A stretch of 64,000 nt of DNA from Kordia zhangzhouensis (GCF_001005305.1 NZ_LBMH01000004.1:486670-550669), one strand, 5' to 3'; shown: positions 1 to 11,412, counted from the first letter of the stretch. Made by a program: numbers and translations. Notes: generated by a model from the letters alone, not told the origin.

Positions 1-637
1 TTTTATCTATATAATAGTCCTCGTATTTCGATTCGTCAAATATAAATAAGCTTTTTGATAAAGGCTGATTCGTTTTAAAAGAATTAACAGTTAAGGTCGT
101 GATTGTACCATTTTTTCCTGTTTCTATAAGATTGTAGATGTGCTTTGTTTTTATATCAATACCTAATAGTACACTTTTAATGTCTGAAGACTCACTGGTT
201 GGAGTCAACTTTACATATTGAATTTTTCTACCACGTACATTTTGTAAAATATCCCAAGCATAGGAGTATCCTTTTTTGTAAAATGTAAGCATGTCTGATG
301 GTGACAATGCAGTTTCATCTTCATCAGCATCAGCAATAGTCACTTCTTCATTTGCAGGGACAATTGTATATACTTTTTTAGTATCGTATATTTTCGTGAA
401 ACCTAAAAAGTTCAATAAATATTTGTCTCCTTCTAAGGTTACATTTCCTTTAGATTCTTGCTTAGTATTTGCTTCTTTATTATTTAATTGATATTTAAAT
501 TCAATTTGAATGTTGTCGTAGCTATTTACTTTTGCAGAAACTTCATCTAATAGTTTTTTTGCCTTATCTGCATTTTGAGCATTTGCTGCAAAAATGGCAA
601 ATACACCTAATACCAACACTAAAACTAATTTTTTCAT
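1..637 (-). CDS. lolA: LolA-like outer membrane lipoprotein carrier (3' end outside window)
   Basis: Periplasmic chaperone family that carries lipoproteins from the inner to the outer membrane. Reading down from ATG 637 gives an uninterrupted frame of 212 codons to the window edge. The protein begins with a clear signal peptide (MKKLVLVLVLGVFAIFAANA, cut before QNAD) followed by a beta-rich LolA-type domain. The last visible residues (DESKYEDYYIDK) resemble the usual family C-terminus, so probably only a few codons are missing. It starts 5 bases after the ftsK stop, so it is probably cotranscribed with ftsK, a pairing common in Flavobacteriaceae. Family identification rests on domain pattern and context. 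Confidence 0.8.
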   Translation of the reverse strand, partial: MKKLVLVLVLGVFAIFAANAQNADKAKKLLDEVSAKVNSYDNIQIEFKYQLNNKEANTKQESKGNVTLEGDKYLLNFLGFTKIYDTKKVYTIVPANEEVTIADADEDETALSPSDMLTFYKKGYSYAWDILQNVRGRKIQYVKLTPTSESSDIKSVLLGIDIKTKHIYNLIETGKNGTITTLTVNSFKTNQPLSKSLFIFDESKYEDYYIDK

Positions 638-642
638 TGTAC

Positions 643-3108
643 TCATTGTTTTTCGTTATCTAATAATTGATCTAAAGCTATAATATCTGGAATAAGCACT
701 TGGCGTGCTTTACTTCCTTCAAATGGACCTACAATTCCTGCAGCTTCTAATTGATCTATAATGCGACCTGCGCGGTTATATCCTAATTTTAACTTTCGTT
801 GTAATAAAGATGCCGATCCTTGTTGTGCTGTGACAATAACTTCAGCAGCTTGCCGGAAAAGTTTATCTCGATCCTCTATATCTATATCAAGACTTGTGCC
901 ACTTTCTTCACCAACATATTCTGGCAGAATAAATGCTTCAGGATATGCTTTTTGCGCGCCGATATAATCCGTAATTTTTTCAACTTCTGGAGTGTCTACA
1001 AACGCACATTGAATACGAATTAAGTCATTTCCTTGTGTGTAGAGCATATCTCCACGACCAATCAATTGATCGGCTCCTGAATTGTCTAAAATTGTTCTAG
1101 AGTCAATTTTAGACATTACTCGGAAGGCAACTCTGGCAGGGAAGTTGGCTTTAATCATTCCTGTAATTACATTTACAGAAGGTCTTTGAGTGGCAATAAT
1201 CAAGTGAATTCCAATGGCACGTGCTAATTGAGCCAAACGAGCAATAGGAGTTTCTACTTCTTTTCCAGCAGTCATAATCAAATCTGCAAATTCATCTACC
1301 ACTAAGACAATATATGGCAAAAATTTGTGCCCGTCGTTAGGATTCAATTTACGAGCTCTAAACTTTGCATTGTATTCAACAATGTTACGACACATTGCTT
1401 CTTTAAGCATGTCATATCGTTGATCCATCTCAATACAAAGTGAGTTCAACGTGTTGATTACTTTGGAGTTATCAGTAATAATTGCATCTTCAGAATCAGG
1501 TAGTTTTGCCAAATAGTGACGTTCAATTTTATTAAAAAGAGTCAATTCTACTTTTTTAGGATCTACCAATACAAATTTTACTTCTGAAGGATGCTTCTTG
1601 TATAAAATTGAGGTTAAGATACAATTTAGTCCTACCGATTTTCCTTGTCCTGTAGCTCCTGCCATTAACAAGTGAGGCATTTTAGCAAGATCAACCACCA
1701 AAGTTTCGTTACTAATGGTTTTTCCAAACGCAATAGGTAATTGCATTTCAGCCTCTTGAAATTTTTTGGAAGCAATTGCCGATCGCATAGAAACAATTGC
1801 CGGTTTTTTGTTAGGAACTTCAATACCGATTGTTCCTTTTCCTGGCATAGGAGCGATAATACGAATGCCTAATGCGGCAAGCGAAAGAGCAATGTCATCT
1901 TCTAAGTTTTTAATTTTTGAAATCCGAACACCCGCTTCAGGGATAATTTCATAAAGTGTAACTGTTGGGCCAACAGTCGCTTTGATGCTAGCAATTTCGA
2001 TTTTATAATTTCGTAGAGTCGTAACGATTTGATTTTTATTTTCTTCAAGTTCTTCTTGATTAATCGTAATCGAACTTCCATTAGTATAATCTTTGAGCAA
2101 TTCAATAGTTGGGAATCGAAAATTGCCGAGTTCCAATCGCGGATCAAACTCTCCATGTTCACGGACTAATTTGTCTGAAAGATTTTCGGTAACGGTTTTT
2201 TCTTCAATAATTTTTTCTACTTGAATTTCTGTTTCATCTTCATCTTTGGCAATTTCTACTTCAAAAGAAGTGTCTGGAATATCAGAAACTTCATCTTCTG
2301 AAATTGTTCGGTCTGAATAATTTTTAATTGTAGGTTGTAAATTTTCAACAGAAAGCTCAAATTCAGATTTCTGAGTCTTGATTTCTATTTCAGATGTTTC
2401 GTTTTCTTCATGGGATTCTTCAGAAGAAGAAATAGGATCTGTAGAAATATCAGTAGAATCAAGAGAAGATTCAATAATAGTTTCCTCTGTATTAAAATCT
2501 TCTTTTACTGCTTTTGCTTTTTTATTGAAATATTCTGCGACATTTTCTGGAGTTAGTTTTAAACGAACAACTGCATAAATAATAAATCCAAAAAGCAATA
2601 CTAAACCAATGCCAATTTTTCCAATATAATCATGTAGAAAGGAATTCAACTCAAAACCTATAGTTCCTCCTAGTAAGGGAAATGAGCTAAAAAAGAAACC
2701 AAGAAATATAGAAACCCAGATGACGATAATGCTTCCCCAAAACCATTGTGGGAACATGTTTTTTTGAGTATCCAAAAATAAATGAAGTCCAGAAAGGAAT
2801 AATAATCCTGTAAATAGGAGCGAAGCAATTCCAAATCCTTGATATATAAAGAAATGACTTATGTTTGCGCCAAAAATTTGCATCCAATTTTTAGTTTCTG
2901 TGTCACGAGACAATTGACCTACTTCGCTTTGATCAACCTCCCATGTAAAGAAAAAAGAAATAAACGCTATAAATAAGGCAATAGAAAGAAGCATCAATAA
3001 GCTACCCAACACAATACGATGTTGTCTAGTTAATGTAAAGTCAGGCTTTTTGAATTTAGGGACTCTCGGAGTTTTTTTAGTCTTCTTTACGGTTTTTTTC
3101 TTTGCCAT
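643..3108 (-). CDS. ftsK: DNA translocase FtsK
   Basis: Septal DNA pump that moves chromosome termini and activates XerCD recombination during division. The 821-aa protein has a basic N-terminus, four membrane segments (about residues 33-55, 92-112, 124-145, 165-185), an acidic low-complexity linker (about 205-310), the RecA-like motor with Walker A GATGQGKS (484-491) and Walker B VLVVDEFAD (601-609), and a C-terminal winged-helix gamma domain (about 755-815) for KOPS-type sequence recognition. The length is normal for the Bacteroidota form. The gene lies directly upstream of lolA and has its own promoter at 3128-3156. Confidence 0.97.
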   Translation of the reverse strand: MAKKKTVKKTKKTPRVPKFKKPDFTLTRQHRIVLGSLLMLLSIALFIAFISFFFTWEVDQSEVGQLSRDTETKNWMQIFGANISHFFIYQGFGIASLLFTGLLFLSGLHLFLDTQKNMFPQWFWGSIIVIWVSIFLGFFFSSFPLLGGTIGFELNSFLHDYIGKIGIGLVLLFGFIIYAVVRLKLTPENVAEYFNKKAKAVKEDFNTEETIIESSLDSTDISTDPISSSEESHEENETSEIEIKTQKSEFELSVENLQPTIKNYSDRTISEDEVSDIPDTSFEVEIAKDEDETEIQVEKIIEEKTVTENLSDKLVREHGEFDPRLELGNFRFPTIELLKDYTNGSSITINQEELEENKNQIVTTLRNYKIEIASIKATVGPTVTLYEIIPEAGVRISKIKNLEDDIALSLAALGIRIIAPMPGKGTIGIEVPNKKPAIVSMRSAIASKKFQEAEMQLPIAFGKTISNETLVVDLAKMPHLLMAGATGQGKSVGLNCILTSILYKKHPSEVKFVLVDPKKVELTLFNKIERHYLAKLPDSEDAIITDNSKVINTLNSLCIEMDQRYDMLKEAMCRNIVEYNAKFRARKLNPNDGHKFLPYIVLVVDEFADLIMTAGKEVETPIARLAQLARAIGIHLIIATQRPSVNVITGMIKANFPARVAFRVMSKIDSRTILDNSGADQLIGRGDMLYTQGNDLIRIQCAFVDTPEVEKITDYIGAQKAYPEAFILPEYVGEESGTSLDIDIEDRDKLFRQAAEVIVTAQQGSASLLQRKLKLGYNRAGRIIDQLEAAGIVGPFEGSKARQVLIPDIIALDQLLDNEKQ

Positions 3109-3127
3109 TCAGGAATTGCTATTTATG

Positions 3128-3156
3128 CAAAAATACAAATTACGCTTAATCCGCAA
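3128..3156 (-). promoter_or_regulatory. Bacteroidota-type promoter of ftsK
   Basis: On the minus strand TTG (3156-3154), an 18-base spacer and TATTTTTG (3135-3128) match the Bacteroidota consensus TTG-N17-23-TAnnTTTG. It sits 20 bases upstream of the ftsK ATG. Confidence 0.6.
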
Positions 3157-3260
3157 GATATTTAAAATAATCTTTCCCCGAAAAGATTTAGCTAAAAATA
3201 CTTTCCTTGTTTTAAAGGATAAAATGGAGAAGTTGATTAGGTATTATGATGCCTATAAAA

Positions 3261-3288
3261 AGAAAAAGCGGGAAATCTTTCCCGCTTT
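3261..3288 (-). terminator. Intrinsic terminator of the small precursor gene
   Basis: A GC-rich stem (GCGGGAAA pairing with TTTCCCGC, extended by A/T pairs) is followed on the minus strand by a T-rich run. It lies just after the stop of the peptide gene at 3297-3476. Confidence 0.75.
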
Positions 3289-3296
3289 GTTTATGA

Positions 3297-3476
3297 CTAA
3301 CTTTCTTCTTTTGTTAAATTGCAATTAATAATACCACAAGTATGTTGTACAGGACCTACACAACCTGTGTTAGCACAACCGTCAATAGTTTTAATAGCTC
3401 CACCAACTACTTTATTTTCAAGGGTGGAAATGCATTTTTTGTTCAGTGCTAAGTTTTTTAATGCTCTTTTTTTCAT
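3297..3476 (-). CDS. RiPP-like (class I lanthipeptide-type) precursor peptide, 59 aa
   Basis: ATG 3476 gives 59 residues: leader MKKRALKNLALNKKCISTLE, then NKVVGG and a core with four cysteines (34, 39, 47, 52) plus Ser/Thr. The leader pattern MKK..LK.L.LNK..IS.L with Gly-Gly at 25-26 is shared with five other small genes in this window and matches the Bacteroidota GG-leader precursor families, some members of which databases label class I lanthipeptides. No LanB, LanC or export gene is nearby. A strong terminator follows directly. The product is inferred from the leader only; the modification is unknown. Confidence 0.75.
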   Translation of the reverse strand: MKKRALKNLALNKKCISTLENKVVGGAIKTIDGCANTGCVGPVQHTCGIINCNLTKEES

Positions 3477-3571
3477 GATTACTGATTTTGTTGTTAATAA
3501 TTACAACAAGGTAAGAAAAAAATGAATGTAATTGTTTGCTTTTTTTTAAAAACTACAGATTTTACAGTACT

Positions 3572-3934
3572 TTATTGTATGATTTTGGGCAAGTAAATAA
3601 TAAGACCAATAATAATGGCTGCAATCGCAAAAATGAAAACTGCTCCGGCAGCAATATCTTTAATGATGCCAATCTTTTTATGGTGTTCTGGATGAATAAA
3701 ATCAGCAATTTTTTCTACAGCAGTATTCATTCCTTCCAAACCAATAATCAATCCAATAGTTAGTGTTTGTAGTAACCATTCCGTAACGGAAATTTCAAAA
3801 TAGAAACCAGCAAATGTTACTAAAATGGCAATAAAAAATTGAGCTTTAGCACTGGCTTCGGTAGTAATGAGTAGATATGCGCCTTTAAACGCATATCCTA
3901 TAGCTCGTATCCTGCCTGTTATGAATTTAATCAT
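3572..3934 (-). CDS. dgkA: Diacylglycerol/undecaprenol kinase family protein
   Basis: Small integral membrane kinase that phosphorylates a lipid alcohol (diacylglycerol in Proteobacteria, undecaprenol in many others). The 120-aa protein has the usual three hydrophobic segments and the family signature around GLEGMNTAVEKIADFIHPEH followed by KDIAAGAV, including the Glu residues that bind metal and ATP. The start overlaps the tpx stop by 8 bases, so the two genes are translationally coupled. Which lipid it uses cannot be told from sequence. Confidence 0.92.
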   Translation of the reverse strand: MIKFITGRIRAIGYAFKGAYLLITTEASAKAQFFIAILVTFAGFYFEISVTEWLLQTLTIGLIIGLEGMNTAVEKIADFIHPEHHKKIGIIKDIAAGAVFIFAIAAIIIGLIIYLPKIIQ

Positions 3935-4433
3935 CCATTAATGCTTCTAAAGCAGCTTTATAATTAGGTTCTTCTGCAATTTCGGTGATGTGTTCAGTAT
4001 ACGTTACCGTTCCATTTTCATCAAGAACAACAATTGCACGTGAGTGTAAAGTTTCCATCGGACCTTCTGTCATAGCAACGCCATACGTATTTCCAAAACT
4101 ACCATCTTTAAAATCAGATAAAGTTTCTACATTTTTTAATCCTTCAGCAGCACAAAAACGAGACTGTGCAAAAGGTAAGTCGCGAGAAATACATAGTACT
4201 TTTGTATTGTCTAACTCACTTGCTTCTTCATTGAAAGTTCTTACAGAAGTTGCACATACACCCGTATCAATGCTAGGGAAAATATTCATTATTACTTTTG
4301 AACCTTTATAATCGCTTAGTTTTTTCGTGTTTAAATCTGTCGTAGTTAATGTAAAATCAGGAGCTTTTTCACCAATATTAGGTAAATTTCCAGTGGTCTT
4401 AAAAGCTGTTCCGTGTAAAGTAACTGTTGCCAT
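3927..4433 (-). CDS. tpx: Thiol peroxidase Tpx
   Basis: Atypical 2-Cys peroxiredoxin that reduces lipid and hydrogen peroxides with thioredoxin. The start is placed at ATG 4433 (MATVTLHGTAF), which gives 168 aa, the usual family length; an in-frame ATG 39 bases upstream would add an unlikely basic tail. The peroxidatic cysteine is Cys60 in DTGVCATS and the resolving cysteine is Cys94 in SRFCAAEG. It heads the tpx-dgkA pair and faces away from katG, the next peroxide-defence gene. Confidence 0.95.
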   Translation of the reverse strand: MATVTLHGTAFKTTGNLPNIGEKAPDFTLTTTDLNTKKLSDYKGSKVIMNIFPSIDTGVCATSVRTFNEEASELDNTKVLCISRDLPFAQSRFCAAEGLKNVETLSDFKDGSFGNTYGVAMTEGPMETLHSRAIVVLDENGTVTYTEHITEIAEEPNYKAALEALMDD

Positions 4434-4590
4434 TTTTTGTTTTTTTTTGGTTTGTTCAGTAAAATTAAGCAATAATGATATCTATTAAAATATAGTTTGC
4501 GAAATTTTATGAAATAATTTTAAATTATACTTTGTGGTAGTTTTTATAATCAAAAACTATTATCAAATAGTAACAATCAATTTGTTAACC

Positions 4591-4620
4591 TTGAAAATCG
4601 CAAATTAATAAGTAATTTTA
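4591..4620 (+). promoter_or_regulatory. Probable katG promoter
   Basis: TTG (4591-4593), a 19-base spacer and TAATTTTA (4613-4620) resemble the Bacteroidota promoter, with the last base of the -7 element off consensus. It lies 37 bases before the katG start. No OxyR-type palindrome was recognised. Confidence 0.45.
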
Positions 4621-4645
4621 GTACAACTAAGAAATCCAAAACTAA

Positions 4646-6889
<2,244 letters not shown>

Positions 6890-6900
6890 TTTTACTAACT

Positions 6901-6934
6901 AAAAAAGGTCACTTAATTTAAGTGACCTTTTTTT
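6901..6934 (+). terminator. Intrinsic terminator after katG
   Basis: A near-perfect inverted repeat with core AAGGTCACTT / AAGTGACCTT followed by a T run. The A run on the other side lets it also serve the converging gene at 6955-7212. Confidence 0.85.
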
Positions 6935-6954
6935 ATAAAGTTAAAAAAAAACAA

Positions 6955-7212
6955 TTACCTATCAATAGAACCCATAACGCGTCCCATAAAACTATTAAGA
7001 GCTTCTTTTCTTGGTGTGCCATCTTTTTCCATCTTATGTACCTCAATAGCTCCGTACATATTAGAGATGAGTTCACCAATAACATCAAGTTCTTCATCTT
7101 TCAAAGAAGGAACTTCTGTTAAAGCTTCTAAAGTTTCAATAGTTTCTACTACATAATCTTCGTCATTGTCGGCGATAAACTGTGTTAAATGTTTTATTAC
7201 AGGTAATTTCAT
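6955..7212 (-). CDS. Small conserved protein (DUF6952-like)
   Basis: An 85-aa acidic helical protein starting MKLPVIKHLTQFI, with no cysteine, signal or membrane segment. It is the last gene of a peroxiredoxin-thioredoxin-small protein operon (18 bases after the thioredoxin gene). I recall this family as DUF6952, seen in the same operon in other Flavobacteriia; the function is unknown. The context suggests an accessory role in thiol peroxide defence. The family name is from memory and should be treated as tentative. Confidence 0.7.
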   Translation of the reverse strand: MKLPVIKHLTQFIADNDEDYVVETIETLEALTEVPSLKDEELDVIGELISNMYGAIEVHKMEKDGTPRKEALNSFMGRVMGSIDR

Positions 7213-7230
7213 ATTTTTTCTTTTTATTAA

Positions 7231-7539
7231 TTAAATAACTTCTTCCACTAATTCTTTTAATACATCGAATTTGTTTGTTTGCACTTGGTTTACAAAAGAA
7301 CCATTTTTGAAAGTAGCAAACGTTGGCAAGTTATCTACAGTTGCTAATTTTCTTGACTCTGGAAATTTTTCAGCATCAGCAATCACAAAAGTTACATTTG
7401 TTAACTCACTTGCTAACTTTTTTACTTTTGGTTTCATGATGCGACAATTTCCACACCAAGTGGCAGAATATTGCACAACAACTGTTTCATTTTCTTTTAC
7501 AAGTTCTGTTAAATTGTCTTGATTTAATTCTTGAACCAT
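7231..7539 (-). CDS. Thioredoxin family protein
   Basis: A 102-aa thioredoxin-fold protein with active site WCGNC (Cys29, Cys32) in place of the usual WCGPC, the buried Asp in VIADAEKF, and the cis-Pro loop NLPTFATF. No export signal, so cytoplasmic. It lies 9 bases after the peroxiredoxin gene and is the obvious candidate to recycle it. The CGNC motif should shift its redox potential relative to housekeeping thioredoxin; it may be a dedicated reductase. Confidence 0.92.
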   Translation of the reverse strand: MVQELNQDNLTELVKENETVVVQYSATWCGNCRIMKPKVKKLASELTNVTFVIADAEKFPESRKLATVDNLPTFATFKNGSFVNQVQTNKFDVLKELVEEVI

Positions 7540-7548
7540 GGTAAAAAA

Positions 7549-8193
7549 TTAATTTACATGTGCTGCTAAATATTCAGCAACACCATTTCTATTTGCGTTC
7601 ATTGCGTCTTTTCCTTCTTCCCAATTAGCTGGACAAACTTCTCCTTTTTCTTGAACGTGTGTATACGCATCAATCAAACGAAGGTATTCATTTACGTTTC
7701 TACCAACAGGCATATGATTGATTCCTTCATGGAAAACAGTTCCTTCCTCATCAATTAAATAAGTAGCTCTGTAAGTAACATTGTCACCTTCTACTTGAAC
7801 TGTTCCGGTTTCTTCATCATATACTTCGTTAGTTATATCTAAAATTCCTAAGATGCTAGATAAGTTACGGTTGCTATCTGCTAATAGAGGATAGGTTACT
7901 CCTTCAATTCCTCCGTTATCTTTTGCTGTATTTAACCATGCAAAGTGAACTTCAGGAGTATCACAAGAAGCACCAATAACGATTGTATTTCTTTTTTCAA
8001 ACTCAGCTAAAGCAGCTTGGAAAGCATGTAATTCTGTTGGACAAACAAAAGTAAAGTCTTTTGGATACCAAAAAAGCAATACTTTTTTATTGTTTTTTTG
8101 AGCTTCTTCTAGAACGTTTACTTTAAAAGTATCGCCCATTTCATTCATTGCGTCTACACTTAAATTCGGAAATTTTTTTCCTACAAATGCCAT
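7549..8193 (-). CDS. 2-Cys peroxiredoxin (AhpC/Prx1 type)
   Basis: Thiol peroxidase of 214 aa. The peroxidatic Cys51 lies in FVCPTELHAFQ and the resolving Cys187 in EVCPANWEEG, so it is a typical 2-Cys enzyme forming inter-subunit disulfides. First gene of the operon peroxiredoxin-thioredoxin-DUF6952. A TATATTTG -7 element lies 37 bases upstream. Confidence 0.95.
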   Translation of the reverse strand: MAFVGKKFPNLSVDAMNEMGDTFKVNVLEEAQKNNKKVLLFWYPKDFTFVCPTELHAFQAALAEFEKRNTIVIGASCDTPEVHFAWLNTAKDNGGIEGVTYPLLADSNRNLSSILGILDITNEVYDEETGTVQVEGDNVTYRATYLIDEEGTVFHEGINHMPVGRNVNEYLRLIDAYTHVQEKGEVCPANWEEGKDAMNANRNGVAEYLAAHVN

Positions 8194-8229
8194 AATTATA
8201 TTGTTTTTATGAATTATTTATTTCGGTCG

Positions 8230-8237
8230 CAAATATA
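8230..8237 (-). promoter_or_regulatory. -7 element of the peroxiredoxin operon
   Basis: TATATTTG on the minus strand fits the Bacteroidota -7 consensus. No good TTG at -33 was seen, so the promoter may need an activator or be weak. Confidence 0.4.
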
Positions 8238-8342
8238 GCTAAGTCATAGATAGTTTTTTGTGAAGAAAATTTTAATTTTTTATTGAATAATAGATAATTC
8301 TTATCTCGTATTTTTTAGAAAATAAGATTGAATTATAGCAAA

Positions 8343-8371
8343 AAAATATGCAATCATAGATTGCATATTTT
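8343..8371 (-). terminator. Hairpin terminator after nhaC
   Basis: Perfect 12-bp stem AAAATATGCAAT / ATTGCATATTTT with loop CATAG, located between the nhaC stop and the peroxiredoxin promoter. It is AT-rich, ending in T on both strands. Confidence 0.65.
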
Positions 8372-8395
8372 AAAGATTTTGTATGTAATTGAAAA

Positions 8396-9889
8396 CTAAG
8401 CTGTTTTGCTCGTAAGTTGTTTGATTTTAATTTTAAATGCCGCAAAAATCAATGTTGTAAAAGGACTTAAATAATTGAAAAAGGCATATCCCATGTATGA
8501 TAAAGTATCAACACCCAACACACTTGATTGATACGCTCCGCAAGTATTCCAAGGAACTAAAACCGAAGTAACGGTTCCTGAATCTTCTAGAGTTCTACTT
8601 AAATTTTCAGGAGCTAAACCTTTATCTTCAAACGCTTTTTTATACATTCTCCCAGGAATTACAATTGCTAAATATTGATCAGAAGCCAATACATTCAATC
8701 CTAAACAACTAATTACGGTACTGGCAAATAATCCAAAAATAGAATCAAATAAATTTAAAACAGATCTACTAATTCTTGATAATGCGCCAATTGCGTCCAT
8801 CACACCTCCAAAAACCATTGCGCAAATAATCAACCAAATTGTACCCAACATACCATTCATTCCGCCTGAACTAAATAAATCGTTTAAGTCTGCATTAGTG
8901 GTTTCTACAGCAGTGTCAACAGTCATCGCATTCATAATACCTTTGTATGCATTGTTGAAGGTTAGGCTTTCACCTCCGCCAATTTTCGTAACAATTTCAG
9001 GTTGAAAAATTACTGCAAAAATTCCGCCAAGCAATGTTCCGATTAATAAAGCAACTAAAGGCGGTGTTTTTTTGATAATCAAGAATATAACTACGACTGG
9101 CACTAAAAATAGCCAAGGAGATATATTGAATGAACTTTTAATCGCAGCGAGCATTGCGCTCGTATCTGTATTTCCTGTTACATCAATTGATAAACTAATG
9201 ATGACAAAAATAATTAGGGTAACAATAATTGTAGGAATTGTTGTGTATGTCATGTATTTAATATGTGAAAACAATTCGCCACCAGCCATTGCAGGAGCTA
9301 AGTTTGTTGTATCACTTAAGGGAGACATTTTATCTCCAAAATATGCGCCTGAGATAACGGCTCCAGCTGTCATTCCTGTGTGAATTCCCAAGGCATTTCC
9401 AATTCCAATCAACGCAATACCAACGGTAGCAGAGGTTGTCCAGCTACTTCCAGTGGCAACAGAAATGATTGCACAAATGATGACGCAGGCAGGTAAAAAT
9501 ATCGTTGGATTTAAGATTTGTAAACCATAATAAATCATGGACGGAATGATACCACTAATAAGCCATGTTCCTGCAAGCGAACCTACAAAAAGTAAAATCA
9601 GCAATGCACCTGTGGTAGATTTTACATTTTCGGAAACTTCTTCAATCATTCGTTTGTATGAAACTTTATTGTAAAAACCTACAATTGCAGCTACTGCAGC
9701 TCCAAGGAGAAGCACAAATTGATTACTTCCACTTAAAGCGTCATCTCCAAAGGCAAATTTTACATTGTAAAAAAGCATTCCTACTAGCGCAATTACAGGA
9801 ATCAACGCTTCCCAAATGCTTAATTCTTTATTATTGATGATTTTTTGATTACCGATTTTAGTTTCGGAAATATTATTTTCTTCTTGCAT
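8396..9889 (-). CDS. nhaC: Na+/H+ antiporter NhaC family
   Basis: Inner-membrane sodium/proton antiporter of 497 aa with about twelve hydrophobic segments. Family-typical stretches include GSSWTTSATVG, SGAYFGDKMSPLSDTTNLAP and a C-terminal VPWNTCGAY. The start is set at ATG 9889 (MQEENNISETK); an upstream in-frame start 60 bases earlier would add a charged extension without support. Single gene, with a hairpin terminator after it. It suits a marine, sodium-rich habitat. Confidence 0.93.
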   Translation of the reverse strand: MQEENNISETKIGNQKIINNKELSIWEALIPVIALVGMLFYNVKFAFGDDALSGSNQFVLLLGAAVAAIVGFYNKVSYKRMIEEVSENVKSTTGALLILLFVGSLAGTWLISGIIPSMIYYGLQILNPTIFLPACVIICAIISVATGSSWTTSATVGIALIGIGNALGIHTGMTAGAVISGAYFGDKMSPLSDTTNLAPAMAGGELFSHIKYMTYTTIPTIIVTLIIFVIISLSIDVTGNTDTSAMLAAIKSSFNISPWLFLVPVVVIFLIIKKTPPLVALLIGTLLGGIFAVIFQPEIVTKIGGGESLTFNNAYKGIMNAMTVDTAVETTNADLNDLFSSGGMNGMLGTIWLIICAMVFGGVMDAIGALSRISRSVLNLFDSIFGLFASTVISCLGLNVLASDQYLAIVIPGRMYKKAFEDKGLAPENLSRTLEDSGTVTSVLVPWNTCGAYQSSVLGVDTLSYMGYAFFNYLSPFTTLIFAAFKIKIKQLTSKTA

Positions 9890-9988
9890 AATTTTGTGGT
9901 TAGTTTCCCAGCGTAATGTTACGATTTTGTTAACTTCTATGCAAATCAATTTGGTTGCGTACCTTTACATAATTATTATCAATTGTAT

Positions 9989-11020
9989 ATGGATTCACTT
10001 ACACAAATTGTGCTTGGCGCTGCCTGTGGCGAAATCGCAATGGGCAAAAAAATAGGAAACAAAGCATTATTGTTTGGTGCTATTGGCGGAACTATTCCTG
10101 ACTTGGATGTGTTTGTTGGCGATTGGATTTATGATAATAATATTGACGCGATGCTGTTTCATAGAGGTTTTATGCATTCCATTACCTTTGCCATTATTGC
10201 TTCGCTTTTGTTGGGATTGCTCGTGTATAAATTGTACGATAAAGGAAAACGAAAAGATACGACTATCCAAAAAGATTGGACTTGGCTGTTTTTTCTATCG
10301 ATATTTACGCATCCTATTTTAGATTGTTTTACAGGTTACGGAACGCAACTCTTTTTACCGTTTAGCGATTATCGTGTTGCTTTTAGTAACATTGCTGTAG
10401 TAGATCCTTTATACACAATTCCTTTTTTGTTGTGCTTAATTATTTTAATGTTTTATCATAGAAAAGATACCAAACGAAAAAAATGGTTGTTTCTTGGTTT
10501 GGGAATTAGTAGTATGTATATGTTATTTACTGTTGGTAATAAATTATATATAAATTCTGTCTTTACACGTTCATTGAATGCCGAAAAAATTGTGTATACT
10601 CGATACAGTACAGAGCCATCCATGTTCAATAATATTTTATGGTATGGTATTGCAGAAACAGAAAATGCATATCATATAGGTTTTTATTCGTTATTTGACA
10701 CCAAAGATGTATTTATTGAATGGAAAACGTTAGAAAAAAATCATGAATTGATTCCTAAAACGAATCCTAATTTGGCAAAACTTGCATGGTTTAGTGATGA
10801 CTATTATAACTTATCTTTACAAGAAAAAGGCACCTATTTATACAATGATCTTAGATATCCATTGGTCGATCTTGGAAATGGTAAGCAGCCAGTATTTAGT
10901 TTCCAATTATTTAATGAAAAAGGAAAACTCAATATGAAACCTTTTGAACCAAAGTTTGAAAACGGAAATGATATGAAAAAAGTGCTAGCTGTTTTTTGGG
11001 AACGTATTAAAGGAATTTAA
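9989..11020 (+). CDS. DUF457-type metal-dependent membrane hydrolase
   Basis: A 343-aa inner-membrane protein of the YdjM/DUF457 family of predicted metal-dependent hydrolases. Several segments are hydrophobic, and the conserved motifs are present: MDSLTQIVLGAACGE at the N-terminus, GGTIPDLDVF, HRGFMHSI and FTHPILDCFTGYGTQ, whose His/Asp residues should bind metal. The start is ATG 9989; a TTG two codons earlier is less likely. A soluble C-terminal part (about 190-343) is flavobacterial. The physiological substrate is unknown. Confidence 0.85.
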   Translation: MDSLTQIVLGAACGEIAMGKKIGNKALLFGAIGGTIPDLDVFVGDWIYDNNIDAMLFHRGFMHSITFAIIASLLLGLLVYKLYDKGKRKDTTIQKDWTWLFFLSIFTHPILDCFTGYGTQLFLPFSDYRVAFSNIAVVDPLYTIPFLLCLIILMFYHRKDTKRKKWLFLGLGISSMYMLFTVGNKLYINSVFTRSLNAEKIVYTRYSTEPSMFNNILWYGIAETENAYHIGFYSLFDTKDVFIEWKTLEKNHELIPKTNPNLAKLAWFSDDYYNLSLQEKGTYLYNDLRYPLVDLGNGKQPVFSFQLFNEKGKLNMKPFEPKFENGNDMKKVLAVFWERIKGI

Positions 11021-11268
11021 ATAGAATCCATATACAAGTGACTAACACAATTTACACACATTTTTCTACCTACTTTAGCACATTGTGTTCGGGCTCTGTC
11101 CTCTGGTTGACAAGCAAATATTGTGCGTGAGTTTTCTTCAATATCCATCTGTCCGCAAATAGATTTTTGCTGTGATCTACATTCGTTTTCGTCTGTTTTG
11201 TTTGCTGCAAATAGGTGGAGTTCTCCATTTTCTTTCCGCTCTCTTAATATATAAACATGTTTGCTCAT
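11017..11268 (-). CDS. Small Cys-rich hypothetical protein
   Basis: An 83-aa hydrophilic protein with no recognised family. It has six cysteines, including a C-terminal CVNC preceded by RKMC, and a central EDRARTQCAK; the pattern could support a small metal site, but that is inference. It overlaps the 3' end of the converging DUF457 gene by four bases. No signal peptide. The codon use and clean start support a real gene, but there is no independent evidence. Confidence 0.5.
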   Translation of the reverse strand: MSKHVYILRERKENGELHLFAANKTDENECRSQQKSICGQMDIEENSRTIFACQPEDRARTQCAKVGRKMCVNCVSHLYMDSI

Positions 11269-11412
11269 ACAGTCTATGTAATGGTTTAGGTTTTATGGGG
11301 TTCAATAATACTGAAAATGTAATGGAAGGCTTTACGGAAAACCGTAATTGGTCTTAATTTTATTGTTATTCCGTATTCTCCTTAGGGGTTTTCTATTCTA
11401 TATGACTGAAAA

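Noticed and set aside
9072..9383. 103-codon plus-strand frame within nhaC
   Set aside because: Antisense to a conserved membrane protein; hydrophobic antisense frames are expected there.
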